In this document: piece after piece, positions 41,040 to 49,798 of the stretch
Numbering within the stretch: the stretch's first letter is position 1
How the letters are laid out: each line of letters opens with the position of its first letter
Source: JACVRW01 sp963819115
Lineage (GTDB): Bacteria > Actinomycetota > Thermoleophilia > Solirubrobacterales > Thermoleophilaceae
Direction: 5' to 3'
Length of the DNA stretch: 64,000 nucleotides
Assembly (NCBI GenBank): GCA_963819115.1
Contig: CAWFUR010000011.1
Location: 1,798,001-1,862,000, forward strand
The notes under the pieces: model-generated
The model's database searches: none
What the model was told of the DNA's origin: nothing
Seen by the model: the letters and a program-made list of their open reading frames with translations, nothing else
Made by a program: the position numbers and the translations under genes

Positions 41040-43934
41040 TCAGTGGCAGGCGCCGGTGCCCGAGTCCGTGAACGTCTTGCCGGCCACGGGCACGAACTGC
41101 CAGTCGTAGTTGCCGGGCCGCAGGGTCATCTTGATGACGCCGAAGGTGTTGCTCTCGCGCACCTGGCTGTTCGCCTTGATCACGCCCACCTGGTAGTGGC
41201 TCTCGCCGCCGGTGCCCACGATGAACTCGCGGATCCCGTGATCGGGGTCGCTCACACCCGCGGGCGTCTGGGGCGAGAAGCGCTCGTAAAGATGCTCGCT
41301 GCCGCTGAGCACCACGTCCACTCCGTGGTCGTAGAGGATCTGCCACAGCGGCTTCACGCTGTCGTTGTTCCCGTGGATCTCTCCGGAGCTGAACCGCGGC
41401 TCGTGGAGCAGAGCGAGCGTGCAGCTCGCGTTGCTGTTCGCGGCGAGATCGTCCGCCAGCCACTTGTCCTCGGCGGCGTTGCAGGTGCGCAGCTGGACAT
41501 AGCAGGCCGAGTTCAGCGCCACCACGTGCCAGTTGCCAAGGTTGTAGCTGTAGTAGCCGGCGGGACGGTAGGGGCCGGCGGCGGTGCCGAAGTAGTCGAA
41601 GTAGTCGGTGAAGGCCTCGCTGTTACCGATGTCGTGGTCGCCCGGGATCGAGCGGGTGCGGTTCAGGAAGCGGCCCCAGCTGGCGTTGTAGCACTTGTAG
41701 GTCTCCGCCGAGCCCTGCTGGTAGGCGTTGTCTCCCAGCGTGAGGACCGTGCCGGGGATCTGCGCGAGCAGGTCGGCGGTGGCCTCGTCGTCGCGGCCGC
41801 TGCAGTCCGCGATGTCCCCGGCGGCGGCGATCACGGGTGCCGACCCGTCCGAGACGGTGAAGGTTGCGGGGGTGCTGAGGCCGGTGAACCCGGCGCTGTT
41901 CGTCTGCTCGGCGCGGGCGGTGTAGGTGCCCACGGCGAGCGTGCTCGAGGGGGTGATCGAGAAGTCGCCCGCCGCGTTGCGCTGGGCCACGAGGCTCATC
42001 AGAGCCGAGCCGGGGGTGCCGACGTTGGCGCCGGTCCAGATCCTCACAGTCACCGTGGTGGAGTCCACGCTCTCCGAGCCCCCGATACCCGAGAACTCGG
42101 GACGGCCGTCCGTGGTGGTGCCCGCCACCGGCGACTCGAGCACGACCGTGGGGGGAGTGTCGATCACCGGGCTGGCCTTGGCGTAGTGAGCCTGGACCCG
42201 GGCCGCGGACAGGGCGGTGCCGAACACGGCCGGTTCGTCCATGCGGCCGGAGTAGTGGTCGTTGCCCGTGCCGGCGCCGAGGGTCAGTGGATTGGGGGAC
42301 GTGTCCACGGGAGAGCCCAGGGCCAGCGTGGATCGCGCCGTGCCGTTCACGTACACGGTCACCGCCGTGCCGTCGTACGAGGCCACCACGTGGTTCCACA
42401 CGCCGGCCTTCACCGAGGCGGCGGGGCTCGTCACCTCGGTGGAGGCTCCACCGCGCCAGAGGCGGAACGCGACGCCCCCGCTCGAGCTGAGCCGCAGCAT
42501 GTACTGGAGGTCCTTCCGCATCAGCGTCGCACTGGACGAGGGAAGCGCCGCCGGGCGTATCCACATCTCGAGCGCGAGCGCCGAGGTGGGATCGAGGTTG
42601 TCGGAATCGGGAATGCGGATCACGTCGTCCACACCGTCGAGGGTGGCCGCGGTGCTCTGGGCCACGGGCACGACCCCGGCGGAGCCCAGCCCGGGTCCCC
42701 CCTGGTAGGTCCCCGGGGTGCCGTCAGGAACCTCGTCGGCGACCGTGGTGCCCCCGCCCTCGCCCAGCCTCCAGTACCCACGTGGGGCGTCGGCAAGGAC
42801 CGTCTCGCGATACGCGGACGCGGGCGCGGTCGAGGTCACGGCGAAGGTGCGGGAAGGGCTGTGGCCGGTGTTGCCCGCCGCGTCCCTCTGGTCGGCGCGG
42901 GCGGTGTAGGTGCCCACCGGCAGGGCGGAATGGGCCTGGACGCTGAAGGACGATCCCGTCCGGGGGGCGTCGAGCACCGCCACCGGCGTGCCGGTGTCCC
43001 TCGGCCCTCGGTACACGTAGACGAGCACCTGAGCCGCATCCCCCGCGGCGGAGCCCGCGCCGCCGGAGAACGTGGGGGTGGAGTCGGTCACGCTGCTGCC
43101 TCCGGGAGGCGCCGCCAGCGAGACCTGCGGGGCCACGCCGTCCGCGGTGAAGGTCACAGGAGCGCTTCGGGTCACCGTCCCGCCGGCGTTCTCCTGCTCG
43201 GCCTGGGCGGTGTACTGGCCATCGGCGAGCGGGTCCGGCACCGTGGCGACCCAGGCGGTGCCCGAACGCTGGGTCGTCCAGCTGGTCACCGGGCTGCCGC
43301 CCGCCGCCGGTCCCGCGTAGAGCCGGACCGTCACGGTGGACGAGTACCCGGCGCCGTCCAGGGCCGTACCGGAGAAGGTCGGTCCGCTCGCGTCGGCCCA
43401 GGACCCGGTGGCCGGAGACACGATGGCCAGGGTCTTGGGGGGCGGCGTGGCCACGGGCGGCTTGGAAACGGGAGGCGTGACGGGCGTGGGCCGGGCCACC
43501 ACCGGCGGCATCGCGGGCGCCGGGCGGGTGCGGATGGTGAAGGTCGTGTGCGGGCTCACGCCACGATGGCCCGCCCTGTCCCGCTGGCGAGCCTGCACCG
43601 TGTACCTGCCCGGAGCGAGGGCCCGCGAGATCGTGACCGCCCACCTCGCACGCTGCCGGCGAACCTCGAACGTGCGCACCGGCCGGCCGTTGGCACGGCG
43701 GCCGGCGTAGAGCCTCACCGTCACCGTGGAGGAGTCCCCCCGGGCATGCCCTGCCGCGCCGGCCAGTCGCGGCGTGGTGTCGAGGGTTGTGGCGCCCGCC
43801 GCGGGCCTGGTGACCGTCACGCGCGGCGCCGACCGGTCACCGGCACCGGTGGCGGCGAGAACCGTCCCGCCGGCGGCCAGCACGGGGGTGGCCAGGGCAA
43901 TGACGACGAGTCGGGGGGGTCGGAGGAGTCGCAT
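41040..43934 (-). CDS. Large secreted protein: Ig-like repeats, LamG domain, metallophosphatase
   Basis: 964 residues. Signal peptide about 1-28. Ig-like repeats lie at about 38-136, 169-266, 267-370 and 583-690; each has a STVTVRLYAG-type strand and an YTVQARQRDRAG/YTAQAEQENAGG-type strand. A Pro-rich linker is near 137-168. A LamG/concanavalin-like domain is at about 375-580 (YWRLGEGGG, LDGVDDVIRIPD, WNHVVASYDGTAVTVYVNG). The C-terminal calcineurin-like phosphatase has GDIADC, GDNAYQ, PGDHDIGN, LLHEPRFSSG and SGSEHLYER as metal ligands; GDHD replaces the common GNHD. Probably an extracellular or wall-bound phosphoesterase with sugar-binding modules. Confidence 0.88.
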   Translation of the reverse strand: MRLLRPPRLVVIALATPVLAAGGTVLAATGAGDRSAPRVTVTRPAAGATTLDTTPRLAGAAGHARGDSSTVTVRLYAGRRANGRPVRTFEVRRQRARWAVTISRALAPGRYTVQARQRDRAGHRGVSPHTTFTIRTRPAPAMPPVVARPTPVTPPVSKPPVATPPPKTLAIVSPATGSWADASGPTFSGTALDGAGYSSTVTVRLYAGPAAGGSPVTSWTTQRSGTAWVATVPDPLADGQYTAQAEQENAGGTVTRSAPVTFTADGVAPQVSLAAPPGGSSVTDSTPTFSGGAGSAAGDAAQVLVYVYRGPRDTGTPVAVLDAPRTGSSFSVQAHSALPVGTYTARADQRDAAGNTGHSPSRTFAVTSTAPASAYRETVLADAPRGYWRLGEGGGTTVADEVPDGTPGTYQGGPGLGSAGVVPVAQSTAATLDGVDDVIRIPDSDNLDPTSALALEMWIRPAALPSSSATLMRKDLQYMLRLSSSGGVAFRLWRGGASTEVTSPAASVKAGVWNHVVASYDGTAVTVYVNGTARSTLALGSPVDTSPNPLTLGAGTGNDHYSGRMDEPAVFGTALSAARVQAHYAKASPVIDTPPTVVLESPVAGTTTDGRPEFSGIGGSESVDSTTVTVRIWTGANVGTPGSALMSLVAQRNAAGDFSITPSSTLAVGTYTARAEQTNSAGFTGLSTPATFTVSDGSAPVIAAAGDIADCSGRDDEATADLLAQIPGTVLTLGDNAYQQGSAETYKCYNASWGRFLNRTRSIPGDHDIGNSEAFTDYFDYFGTAAGPYRPAGYYSYNLGNWHVVALNSACYVQLRTCNAAEDKWLADDLAANSNASCTLALLHEPRFSSGEIHGNNDSVKPLWQILYDHGVDVVLSGSEHLYERFSPQTPAGVSDPDHGIREFIVGTGGESHYQVGVIKANSQVRESNTFGVIKMTLRPGNYDWQFVPVAGKTFTDSGTGACH

Positions 43935-44097
43935 CGTGCGTAGGCGGGAGCTCCTCCGCTCGTGCGGAGACTGGGGACCTGCTCCTGCCCTGATTCGAGG
44001 CTAGACCGGGTCTTGCGATCCCGCCACGGGAACCCGTCGGTGGTACAGGTACCGGCGGCGTGCGCCCCCAAACGGCTCACTACCCTCGGTCGCAGTC

Positions 44098-45189
44098 GTG
44101 CTGAAAAGGTCCAATCGCGCGCGCCTGGCGCTGGCAGGCCTGGTCGTGGCCACGGCGGTGGGGATCGTCGTGGCCGTGTCGGGTGGATCCTCCGACGCTC
44201 CTCGCCGCTGCTGGACGAACGAGCCAAACTCCGGTTGGGGCGTCGGCCAGTGGCCGGACGGCTGCTGGCGCCCGTACGCGGACGACTCCCCCTTCAACCA
44301 GCGGCTGTCCAGAGATCCGCGCCTGGATCCGCGTTCCGATCAGATCGTGGCCCGTCTCACGGCGGGCGGGGGCCCGTCCGATCTCCGCGCGGGGATCGCC
44401 GACACTCCCGGGGACTACCAGCACCCCACCTACTGGTCGACCAAGGACGATCCCGAGTTCGAGGTCACCTGCACGCGTGCCTTCGGCCGCTGCGAGGTGG
44501 AGGGCATGCGCGTGCGGATCCCCGACCGCGCACGTCCCGCCGGCGGGTCGGACAAGCACCTGACCGTGGTGGACCAGGACTCCGGCTGGGAGTACGACTT
44601 CTGGGAGGTGGAGTCGAAGCCCCGCGGCGGAGGGGTGCTTCGCGTGGGCTACGGAGGTCGCACGAGGATCGACGGCGACGGCCTCGGATCGGACTCCACC
44701 GCCGCCCACTTCGGGAACCTCGCGGGGATCATCCGCGCGCCGGAGCTGCAGCGCGGCCGGATCGAGCACGCGCTGTTCATGGTCGCCGATTGCGACTCGG
44801 GACAGAGCGTGTACCCGGCGATGGGCCGCGGCGCGCCCTGCGCCGACCGCACCGACGCGCCCAGCGAGGGCACCCGGTTCCAGCTGAACATGACCGAGGC
44901 CGAGATCCGAGCCCTCGGCGCCCCCCGCTGGAAGCGGGCGATCCTGCGCGCGATGGTCCGCTACGGCATGTTCGTGGGCGACACGGGCGGGTCACCCTGG
45001 GACCTCGAGTTCGAGTCCGGGTCCACCTACACGAGCTTCAGCCGCGACGACCCGATGGTGGACATCGCCACCCGCGCGGGCATCCTGCGCGAGCGTGACG
45101 GGTACCACTTCGAGCTCTCGAAGGGCATCGACTGGCGGAACCGCCTGCGCGTGGTGGACCCCTGTGTGACCGAGCGGACCTGCGACTAG
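44098..45189 (+). CDS. Secreted or membrane-anchored protein of unknown function, paralogue of the gene at 63189
   Basis: 363 residues from GTG44098. A hydrophobic segment ARLALAGLVVATAVGIVVAV (about 8-27) gives export. The globular part has PFNQRLSRDPRLDPRSDQIV, LRAGIADTPGDYQHPTYW, HLTVVDQDSGWEYDFWEV, GDGLGSDSTAAHFGNLAGII, LQRGRIEHALFMVADC and KRAILRAMVRYGMFVGDTGG. The last gene in the window shares all of these. The fold is probably beta-rich; the conserved Asp/His/Glu residues could be catalytic, but I know no tested member. It adjoins the polysaccharide locus. Confidence 0.78.
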   Translation: MLKRSNRARLALAGLVVATAVGIVVAVSGGSSDAPRRCWTNEPNSGWGVGQWPDGCWRPYADDSPFNQRLSRDPRLDPRSDQIVARLTAGGGPSDLRAGIADTPGDYQHPTYWSTKDDPEFEVTCTRAFGRCEVEGMRVRIPDRARPAGGSDKHLTVVDQDSGWEYDFWEVESKPRGGGVLRVGYGGRTRIDGDGLGSDSTAAHFGNLAGIIRAPELQRGRIEHALFMVADCDSGQSVYPAMGRGAPCADRTDAPSEGTRFQLNMTEAEIRALGAPRWKRAILRAMVRYGMFVGDTGGSPWDLEFESGSTYTSFSRDDPMVDIATRAGILRERDGYHFELSKGIDWRNRLRVVDPCVTERTCD

Positions 45190-45203
45190 CGTCCCGGCGG
45201 CCC

Positions 45204-45950
45204 CTACTCCTTCAGCAGCCCCGCCCGTCCCGCCGCCACGCTGGCCGAGCGCAGCATCGCCGAGGTCTTCAGCCGGAAGAAGATCGGGCGGTTCGCGGGG
45301 TAGACACCCACGCGCGGCCAGCTCAGCGGCCGGGCCACGTGGGGGTGCCGGGTGAGCGTGCCCGCTGCCCGGTAGCCCGCGGCGGCGGTGGCCCGCACCA
45401 CCCGCTCGTCGAAGTTCCCGTAGGGGTAGGCGATCGACTCGCACGGCCGCCCGAGTCGCTCGGCGATCAGCTCGCGCGAGTCCCCCAGCTCGCGGGCCAG
45501 CGCGGCATCGTCCACCTGGGGCAGGCGCGGATGGGAACGCGTGTGCGAGCCCACCTCCCAGCCGGCGCCGGCCAGCTCGGCCAGGCCGTCCCACCCCAGG
45601 CACAGCAGCTCGCCGGCGTGCGGGCCATCCGCCCACTCCTCGATCCCGGGCCAGCACATGGGCGCGTCGGAGCCCACGAAGTCCGTCGGGGCGTACACCG
45701 TGGCCGGCACCTCGTGGCGCGCGAGCACGGGGAGGCCCTGCTCGAGCGTGGAGCGGTACGCGTCGTCGAACGTGATGGCCATCGTCCGGCCCCACGGCGG
45801 GTCCGTGACCGCTCGGGTGAACGTGGTGGCTCGGTAGCCCCGGCGCTTCAGTCCGGCCACCTGCGCGTCGAGAAGCTCAGGAGAGACCGCCAGCTCCGAG
45901 GGCCAGCGGTCGCTGACGGCGTGGTAACAGAGAACGAGGACGTCCTTCAT
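45204..45950 (-). CDS. Polysaccharide deacetylase (NodB domain)
   Basis: 248 residues with the NodB fold: VLCYHAVSDR, AITFDDAYRST (motif 1, TFDDA), GSHTRSHPRLPQ (motif 2, H-T-x-S-H), SIAYPYGNFDERVV (motif 3). It removes N- or O-acetyl groups from glycans and probably modifies the exopolysaccharide made by neighbouring genes. No signal peptide is evident. Confidence 0.92.
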   Translation of the reverse strand: MKDVLVLCYHAVSDRWPSELAVSPELLDAQVAGLKRRGYRATTFTRAVTDPPWGRTMAITFDDAYRSTLEQGLPVLARHEVPATVYAPTDFVGSDAPMCWPGIEEWADGPHAGELLCLGWDGLAELAGAGWEVGSHTRSHPRLPQVDDAALARELGDSRELIAERLGRPCESIAYPYGNFDERVVRATAAAGYRAAGTLTRHPHVARPLSWPRVGVYPANRPIFFRLKTSAMLRSASVAAGRAGLLKE

Positions 45951-46027
45951 GGGCGCAGAAGGAAGGGCCGAGTGGCACGGACAGCCGCGCCGCCGGGGCG
46001 CGAATCTAACCTAACGCTGGTGGAGCA

Positions 46028-47116
46028 ATGGCGGAGCTGATGACACAGGCCGTGGGCACCGGGCCGCTCGAGCTGGAAACGCTCAAGGGGCTGGACGCGC
46101 TCACAGAGGACTGGAGCCGCCTCGCGGAGGCGGCCGGCAACGTGTTCTCCACTCCCGAATGGGCCGAGGTCTGGTGGCGCCATTACGGCGACGGCCGCGA
46201 GCTGCGTGTCACGGCCCTGCGCGACGAGGGCGGCCGCGTGGCCGGGCTGCTCCCGCTCTACCTGAACCGCTCCCGGCCGCCGCGGCTGCTGCGCTTCATC
46301 GGCCACGGCGCCGCCGACCAGCTCGGACCGGTGTGCGCGCCCGCCGACCGCGAGCGCGTGGCCGCGGCCCTGCCGAAGGTCCTGCGCGATGGCGACGCCC
46401 GCGCCGACGTGCTCGTGGGCGACAGGCTCAGCGCGTTCGAGGGCTGGTCGCGCCTCACCGGCGCGCGGGTGCTCCTCGCCGAGCCCTCCCCCACCCTGGC
46501 CATCGACGGCCAGAGCTGGGACGATTTCCTCGCCTCCAAGAGCAAGAACTTCCGTGACCAGGTGCGCCGCCGGGAGCGCAAGCTCGCCAAGAGCAACGAT
46601 CTCGCCTTCCGGCTCAGCGACGCCGAGCACCTCGAGGAGGACCTCGGCACGCTCACGCGGCTCCACGCCGCCCGCTGGCAGGACGAGTCGGCGGCCTTCG
46701 AGCCCGACCTGGAGGCCTTCCACCGCGACTTCGCGGCCATTGCGCTCGAGCGCGGCTGGCTGCGGCTCTGGATATGCGAGGTGGACGGCAACCCGGTGGC
46801 CGCCTGGTACGGCCTTCGCTACGCGGGCTGCGAGTGCTTCTACCAGTCCGGGCGCGACCCCGACTGGGACTCGCAGTCCGTGGGCTTCATCCTGCTCGCG
46901 CACAGCATCCGCTGCGCCTTCGAGGACGGGATGCGGGAGTACCGCTTCCTGCGCGGCGGCGACGCATACAAGGACCGCTTCGCCGACGGCGACCCCGGCC
47001 TGGAGACCGCGGTGATAGGGCGGGGATCCATCGGACGGCCGGTGGTGGCCGCGGCCGGCGCGCTCGGGCACCTGCCCCGCGGGGACCGGCTGCTCGCCCG
47101 CGCGGGCCGGGGCTAG
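46028..47116 (+). CDS. CelD/FemAB-like GNAT acetyltransferase
   Basis: 362 residues, same fold as the gene at 38238. VFSTPEWAEVWWRHYGDGRE and RRRERKLAKSNDLAFRLSDA are in the N-terminal half; CEVDGNPVAAWYGLRYAGCE, SVGFILLAHSIRCAFEDGMR and EYRFLRGGDAYKDRFADG are the C-terminal GNAT core. SD-like GGTGGAG precedes ATG46028. It is probably an acyltransferase acting on the surface polysaccharide. Confidence 0.86.
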   Translation: MAELMTQAVGTGPLELETLKGLDALTEDWSRLAEAAGNVFSTPEWAEVWWRHYGDGRELRVTALRDEGGRVAGLLPLYLNRSRPPRLLRFIGHGAADQLGPVCAPADRERVAAALPKVLRDGDARADVLVGDRLSAFEGWSRLTGARVLLAEPSPTLAIDGQSWDDFLASKSKNFRDQVRRRERKLAKSNDLAFRLSDAEHLEEDLGTLTRLHAARWQDESAAFEPDLEAFHRDFAAIALERGWLRLWICEVDGNPVAAWYGLRYAGCECFYQSGRDPDWDSQSVGFILLAHSIRCAFEDGMREYRFLRGGDAYKDRFADGDPGLETAVIGRGSIGRPVVAAAGALGHLPRGDRLLARAGRG

Positions 47117-47124
47117 CCCCGCGC

Positions 47125-48582
47125 TCACCAGCCTGCGGCGGTCAGGGCACGGATCGGGCCGCGGAGGTTCCGTTCGGCCCAGCCCTCGCGCTGCGGGAAC
47201 ACCGAGAGGGGCGCGAGCTGTCGCGCCACGCGGTTCAGCCAGTAGGCCACGGCCAGTGCCTCGAGGGTGCGCGGGTCGGCCGGCACCCCGAGCCGGCGGC
47301 AGTACTCGCGCACCCGCTCGTCACCCCCGCTCCGAGCCAGCGGCAGGAGCACCTCGGTGAGGCGCTCTCCCGGCGTGAAGTCCCTCACCCGGCGCCGCGA
47401 GAGGGCGATCATGTCGAAGAGGTCGATCGCGGGCAGGGCGCTGCGGGCGGCCCATTCCCAGTCGAGCACGGTGACCAGCTTGCCCCGCTCCAGGAGGAGG
47501 TTCTGGCCCCAGAAATCGCCGTGGCCCTGGCCGCGAGGCACGCCGGCCAGGCGATGCTCCAGCGCGCCCACCACGGACTCCATCGCCGTGCGCTCCCTGC
47601 CGTCGATGTAGCCCTGCATCCGCGCGGCCTGCTGGGCGAAGCTCCGCTCCGCGGGAACGTCCGAGCCGCTCAGGTCGAGCGGGAAGAGCTCCACCAGGAA
47701 GTCGAGGGACTGGGCCCACAGGTCGTTGGTCATGCGCCAGGGATGGCTCCCGGTGGCGTTCGGCTCCAGTGAGTAGCGAAGCGGGCCCACCGCTCCGTGA
47801 GCGCGGGGCACCACCAAGCGGTCACGGACGACGGGTGGCGGGTCCGCCGCGGCCACGGCATGCACGGCGACGATCGCAGCGCTGAGTGGTCCCAGGGCGT
47901 GGCCGGCGGCCAGGCGCATGAAGTACTCCCGGCCGTCATCGCCCCGAAGCTCCATCACCACCTTGCCGCTCTCGAAGACGGTGGTGGAGCGCCGGTGGAG
48001 GGACACGCCCGTTGTGGCTTCCGCCTCGGCCAGCACGGCCTGGAGCAGGCTCGCCGGCTGCGCCCCGCGGCTCCCGGTGAGCACGTAGCCCACCGGCGTG
48101 CGCAGGCGCTTGATCCAGCCTCCGCGTCCCAGCCCGTAGCGGCTCCGCGAGCGATCGCCGGTGGCCAGCCGCGTGGAGTGCAGCCCCGCGTCCTTCATCG
48201 ACCGCTCCACCTGCCTGGCGCCGGCCAGGGCGCGAACGGTCTGGATCGGCTGCAGGAGCAGCTGAGCGGCCCTGAGCGGCGCCGGCACGGCCTTCGGCGG
48301 GGCCACGCGTCCTCCGGCCACCGCAACCGACACCACGCCGCCCTCCCCGAGCGCGGCCACGGCCCGGCCCACGTCGCCGTCGTCGGGCAGGCCCTCGGTG
48401 TCGTAGAGCACCGCGTCGATGCCTCCGTTCCGGGCAAGGGTGGGGCCGGAGTGCTCGCCGCCGACCGAGTATCCGCTCTCGCGGAGAACCTCGGCCAGGG
48501 CGGGGTCACCGTGGCTGTCCACGCGCGTCGCACCCTCGGGAAGCACGGCCCACACCCAGCTCTGGCGATGAATGACGCTCAC
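47125..48582 (-). CDS. Aminoglycoside-phosphotransferase-fold protein with unknown N-terminal half
   Basis: 485 residues from GTG 48580-48582. Residues about 1-130 resemble the C-terminal half of a SAM-methyltransferase-like domain (GGIDAVLYDTEGLPDDGDVG, ALGEGGVVSVAVAGG). Residues about 200-485 form a protein-kinase-like phosphotransferase: KVVMELRGDDGREYFMRLAA (lysine strand), GQGHGDFWGQNLLLERG (catalytic HGD) and VLDWEWAARSALPAIDLFDM (metal DxE/D). It is beside a glycosyltransferase and may phosphorylate a sugar or lipid in the same pathway. Confidence 0.75.
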   Translation of the reverse strand: MSVIHRQSWVWAVLPEGATRVDSHGDPALAEVLRESGYSVGGEHSGPTLARNGGIDAVLYDTEGLPDDGDVGRAVAALGEGGVVSVAVAGGRVAPPKAVPAPLRAAQLLLQPIQTVRALAGARQVERSMKDAGLHSTRLATGDRSRSRYGLGRGGWIKRLRTPVGYVLTGSRGAQPASLLQAVLAEAEATTGVSLHRRSTTVFESGKVVMELRGDDGREYFMRLAAGHALGPLSAAIVAVHAVAAADPPPVVRDRLVVPRAHGAVGPLRYSLEPNATGSHPWRMTNDLWAQSLDFLVELFPLDLSGSDVPAERSFAQQAARMQGYIDGRERTAMESVVGALEHRLAGVPRGQGHGDFWGQNLLLERGKLVTVLDWEWAARSALPAIDLFDMIALSRRRVRDFTPGERLTEVLLPLARSGGDERVREYCRRLGVPADPRTLEALAVAYWLNRVARQLAPLSVFPQREGWAERNLRGPIRALTAAGW

Positions 48583-48584
48583 GT

Positions 48585-49754
48585 CTACTCGCTCGGGACG
48601 AGCCCGCCGGCCGAGGAGCCGGCGAGAAGGGCGGCCACGCGGCTCGCCTCGGAGTCCAGCGAGTAGCGCTTCAGGCACTCGAGGCCGGCGTCGATCAGCT
48701 CCGCGCGGAGGGCGGGATCGCTCGCAACACGGCGGCAGGCATCCACCGCGGCATCCACGTCTCCCGGCGGGATCAGGACGGACCGCCCCTCGGCCAGCTC
48801 GGGCACGCCGCCAACCGCGGTGGCCACAACGGGCAGGCCGGCGGCGAAGGACTCGAACAGCACCTGGGGCACGCCCTCGGTCCAGGACACGTGAAGGAAC
48901 ATGTGGCTGTCGCGGTAGTGATCGCGCAGGCCGCTGTCGAGTGACAGGTAGCCGAGGAAGTCCGCGTGCTCCTCGTTGCCGCTCTCGCGGACGCGCTCCT
49001 CCAGCTCTTGGCGCATCGTGCCGTCCCCGCACACCACGAGCCGCCAGCGCGGCTCCTCGGCGCGCAGCCGCGCGAGCACGTCGGCCAGCAGGAGCGGGTT
49101 CTTCTCCGGATCGAGCCGGCCGACGCTGAGCAGGGTCAGATCCCCGTCGTATGAGCGGGCCAGAGCGTCCTCGCGGGTGGTCACGTGCTCGTCATCCACA
49201 AGCGAGATAACTATCGGCAGGACCTCGCCTCCCCGATAGCGCCGGGCGAGGTCCGGCCCCACCGCCACCATCGGGAACAGGCGCCCCAATCCGCGCCAGA
49301 TGGCCTCCATGACCTGGGCCGCGCCGCGAATGTCGTACCGGCGCGGGTGGCGCGTGCGCATGTGGCTTGGGAAGTCCTGCCGCACGCCCAGCACCACGCG
49401 CTTGCGCCGCAGCCGCGCGGCCACTGCGAAGACCATGGCCAGCGGGTGCGGTCCGAGCAGCCAGACCGCGTCCACCTCGTCCAGGAGGCTCCAGAACCGG
49501 CGTACCGAGCGCGCCATGGCCCCGAGAGCGGTCCAGGGGCGCGAGAGCCGGGCGTAGTGGGGGAGCTCGAGGAATCCGACCCCGTAGGGGATGCGGTAGT
49601 GCGATGTCCCCGGCTCGGGTGACAGGCGGCCCACCAGGGTCAGGTGGGAGGCGAACGCCCCCAGTCTCGACATGAAGACGACGAACGACTCCGGGGCGTA
49701 GAGGGAGTCGCCGTCGTGCCGATACTCAACATCGCTGTACGCGGCGATTCGCAC
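48585..49754 (-). CDS. Family 4 glycosyltransferase (GT-B fold)
   Basis: 389 residues. The C-terminal nucleotide-sugar half contains LTLLSVGRLDPEKNPLLLAD, WRLVVCGDGTMRQELEERV, MFLHVSWTEGVPQVLFESFA and GLPVVATAVGGVPELAE, the E-x7-E retaining-GT4 signature. The N-terminal half is less conserved (MRIAAYSDVEYRHDGDSLYA). It probably adds sugars to a polyprenyl-linked intermediate. The stop lies 3 bases from the phosphotransferase start. Confidence 0.9.
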   Translation of the reverse strand: MRIAAYSDVEYRHDGDSLYAPESFVVFMSRLGAFASHLTLVGRLSPEPGTSHYRIPYGVGFLELPHYARLSRPWTALGAMARSVRRFWSLLDEVDAVWLLGPHPLAMVFAVAARLRRKRVVLGVRQDFPSHMRTRHPRRYDIRGAAQVMEAIWRGLGRLFPMVAVGPDLARRYRGGEVLPIVISLVDDEHVTTREDALARSYDGDLTLLSVGRLDPEKNPLLLADVLARLRAEEPRWRLVVCGDGTMRQELEERVRESGNEEHADFLGYLSLDSGLRDHYRDSHMFLHVSWTEGVPQVLFESFAAGLPVVATAVGGVPELAEGRSVLIPPGDVDAAVDACRRVASDPALRAELIDAGLECLKRYSLDSEASRVAALLAGSSAGGLVPSE

Positions 49755-49798
49755 TCGACTTCATGCTAGTTGTCGGCCCACTGTCAGCGGCCACGGCT

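Noticed and set aside
41043..43943. Open frame of 966 codons on the plus strand opposite the phosphatase gene
   Set aside because: It mirrors the real gene's third-position GC; its translation is Gly/Ala/Arg/His-rich with no domain, while the minus strand has signal peptide, Ig, LamG and phosphatase motifs.
43954..43969. CTCCGC-TCGT-GCGGAG hairpin upstream of the large secreted gene
   Set aside because: A 6-bp GC stem is expected by chance in DNA this GC-rich and no other signal supports it.
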